Positions 6,791 through 7,283 of a stretch of 7,283 nt of DNA are shown here, piece after piece. Under the pieces are notes generated by a model. The model did not search any database and had not been told where the DNA came from. It saw only the letters and a program-made list of their open reading frames with translations. Position numbers and translations under genes: made by a program. Location of the stretch: positions 1 to 7,283 of the forward strand of contig JAEZOU010000011.1 of assembly GCA_023413895.1 (NCBI GenBank), given 5' to 3'. Position 1 is the stretch's first letter; every line of letters begins with the position of its first letter. Source of the DNA: Bacteroidota bacterium. GTDB taxonomy: Bacteria > Bacteroidota > Bacteroidia > Bacteroidales > WCHB1-69.

Positions 6791-6798
6791 CAAAAGTA
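6791..6798 (-). promoter_or_regulatory. Bacteroidetes -7 promoter element (TACTTTTG) of the ugd-rfbD operon
   Basis: The minus strand reads TACTTTTGCAGCC, an exact TAnnTTTG match with the same CAGCC extension as the aminotransferase promoter. It follows an A-run of nine bases (minus-strand view of 6801-6809). The predicted start site is about 6785, leaving roughly a dozen bases before the ATG. No TTTG -33 box is apparent. Confidence 0.8.
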
Positions 6799-6901
6799 CA
6801 TTTTTTTTTAATAGCCGTTCATTATTATTTTTTTTGCCCTTTCGTTTATATATATACATTACATATTGCATTTTTCTTCAATTTTAATACACCGTTTTAG
6901 C

Positions 6902-6947
6902 ATACTATTTTCTACTTTTTCTCTTTTAAAAGAAAAAGTGTTAGTAT
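6902..6947. other. Nested inverted repeat in the divergent intergenic region
   Basis: Inner arms ACTTTTTC (6914-6921) and GAAAAAGT (6932-6939) pair perfectly. Outer arms ATACTA (6902-6907) and TAGTAT (6942-6947) also pair perfectly, separated from the inner arms by a 6/2 asymmetric internal loop. The inner loop contains TTTTAAAA. Six T residues (6947-6952) follow on the plus strand, giving it the look of a terminator, but no plus-strand gene precedes it here. It may be an operator, or may block transcription across the divergent region. Confidence 0.4.
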
Positions 6948-6973
6948 TTTTTACTTTAAAATATTGAACATTA

Positions 6974-6994
6974 ATAGAATATGATCAATTCTAT
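6974..6994. promoter_or_regulatory. Near-palindrome upstream of the right-edge secreted gene, possible operator
   Basis: ATAGAAT (6974-6980) and ATTCTAT (6988-6994) are perfect inverse complements around a 7-base spacer containing the palindrome TGATCA (6982-6987). The centre lies about 80 bases before the predicted start site of the plus-strand gene, a common position for an activator dyad. No binding protein can be named. Confidence 0.3.
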
Positions 6995-7030
6995 CTTGTA
7001 GAAAAAAAACAAAAAAAAAATGAAAAACTT

Positions 7031-7070
7031 CACGATGATAAAAAAAAAAGTAGTATTTTTGCACGATGAT
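7031..7070 (+). promoter_or_regulatory. Promoter of the right-edge gene: TATTTTTG -7 element bracketed by a 9-bp direct repeat
   Basis: TATTTTTG at 7054-7061 is an exact TAnnTTTG match, placing the start site near 7068 and leaving a leader of about 108 bases. CACGATGAT occurs at 7031-7039 and again at 7062-7070, 31 bp apart, close to three helical turns. The first copy lies where the -33 box is expected and the second covers the presumed start site, so a regulator bound to both would bracket polymerase. The promoter call is fairly firm; the operator role is inference. Confidence 0.6.
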
Positions 7071-7088
7071 TTGGAGTGAAGTGTAGAA

Positions 7089-7104
7089 AACTTGATTCCA
7101 AGTT
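7089..7104 (+). other. Short hairpin in the 5' leader of the secreted-protein gene
   Basis: AACTTG (7089-7094) and CAAGTT (7099-7104) pair perfectly around the tetraloop ATTC, about 20 bases from the predicted transcript start. A 5' hairpin here could stabilise the mRNA. It is small, and its role is unproven. Confidence 0.35.
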
Positions 7105-7175
7105 GTAACTATTTGAAAATTAGTAATAACGAGAATAGAAATCAAATTAAAAACAAACAAATAATTCAAAATCTT

Positions 7176-7283
7176 ATGAAAAAACTAGTACTCTTTTGCT
7201 TTTTAAGCATTGTGTCAATGTTAAATTTAGCATTTGCACAAAATCATTTGGGTTTCTGGTTGGAAAATGCAGACCCAAATTCA
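7176..7283 (+). CDS. N-terminus of a secreted protein, cut by window edge
   Basis: Only 36 codons are visible, starting MKKLVLFCFL from ATG at 7176. Residues 1-21 form a clear Sec signal peptide: two lysines, a hydrophobic core, then LAFA before Q22, an AxA-type site for signal peptidase I. The cysteine at position 8 is inside the core and is not a lipobox. The exported start, QNHLGFWLENADPNS, suggests no family to me. The gene has its own promoter and a long A-rich leader and is transcribed away from ugd, so it is not part of that operon. No Shine-Dalgarno sequence is seen, as is usual in Bacteroidetes. That it is a gene for an exported protein is likely; its function cannot be told from this fragment. 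Confidence 0.8.
   Translation, partial: MKKLVLFCFLSIVSMLNLAFAQNHLGFWLENADPNS

Noticed and set aside
6849..6859. TA-dinucleotide run
   Set aside because: Too short to be a meaningful microsatellite and expected in such AT-rich DNA.
7066..7086. Six-codon upstream frame (M I W S E V stop) at the predicted transcript start
   Set aside because: Its ATG falls at or before the predicted first base, has no ribosome site, and a short frame with one Trp codon is expected by chance; not enough for a leader-peptide attenuator.
6951..7169. Minus-strand open frame of 72 codons, rich in F, I and Y
   Set aside because: It is the reverse of A-rich control DNA containing a plus-strand promoter, A-tracts and dyads. 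The peptide is a translation of poly-T, with no promoter on that strand.

Overview
The window looks like the chromosome of an AT-rich Bacteroidetes bacterium, most likely of the order Bacteroidales. Four promoters match the Bacteroidetes -7 consensus TAnnTTTG, start codons mostly lack Shine-Dalgarno sequences, and the EF-Tu sequence is of Bacteroidales type and lies between tRNA-Thr and tRNA-Trp. Almost everything is on the minus strand; only the rightmost gene is on the plus strand.

Reading in the direction of minus-strand transcription, from right to left: a divergent control region (6773-7175) separates ugd from a plus-strand gene for a secreted protein that runs off the right edge. ugd (UDP-glucose 6-dehydrogenase) and rfbD (dTDP-4-dehydrorhamnose reductase) are 2 bases apart and form a small nucleotide-sugar operon for surface polysaccharide. 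Next comes a separately promoted tRNA-Thr - tuf - tRNA-Trp unit that ends in a strong intrinsic terminator. In many Bacteroidales this unit continues into secE-nusG-rplK; here it does not.

After the terminator is a gene-free stretch of about 400 bp. It holds a G-poor segment (2845-3009) and a structured element of about 170 bp (2676-2844) resembling the palindromic intergenic repeats scattered through Bacteroidetes genomes. It is followed by a promoted class I/II fold-type I PLP aminotransferase and, after a gap with two inverted repeats, by a secreted M64 (IgA peptidase family) zinc metallopeptidase truncated by the left edge.

The genes are mostly housekeeping or envelope functions. I see no CRISPR array, insertion sequence, integrase, toxin-antitoxin pair or defence system, and no clear undescribed system. 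The least explained signals are non-coding: the intergenic repeat, the hairpin between tuf and tRNA-Trp, and the cluster of dyads, direct repeats and phased A-tracts in front of the right-edge secreted gene. Two start codons are set here downstream of the longest possible start (2581 for the aminotransferase, 5447 for rfbD), on promoter position and operon spacing.
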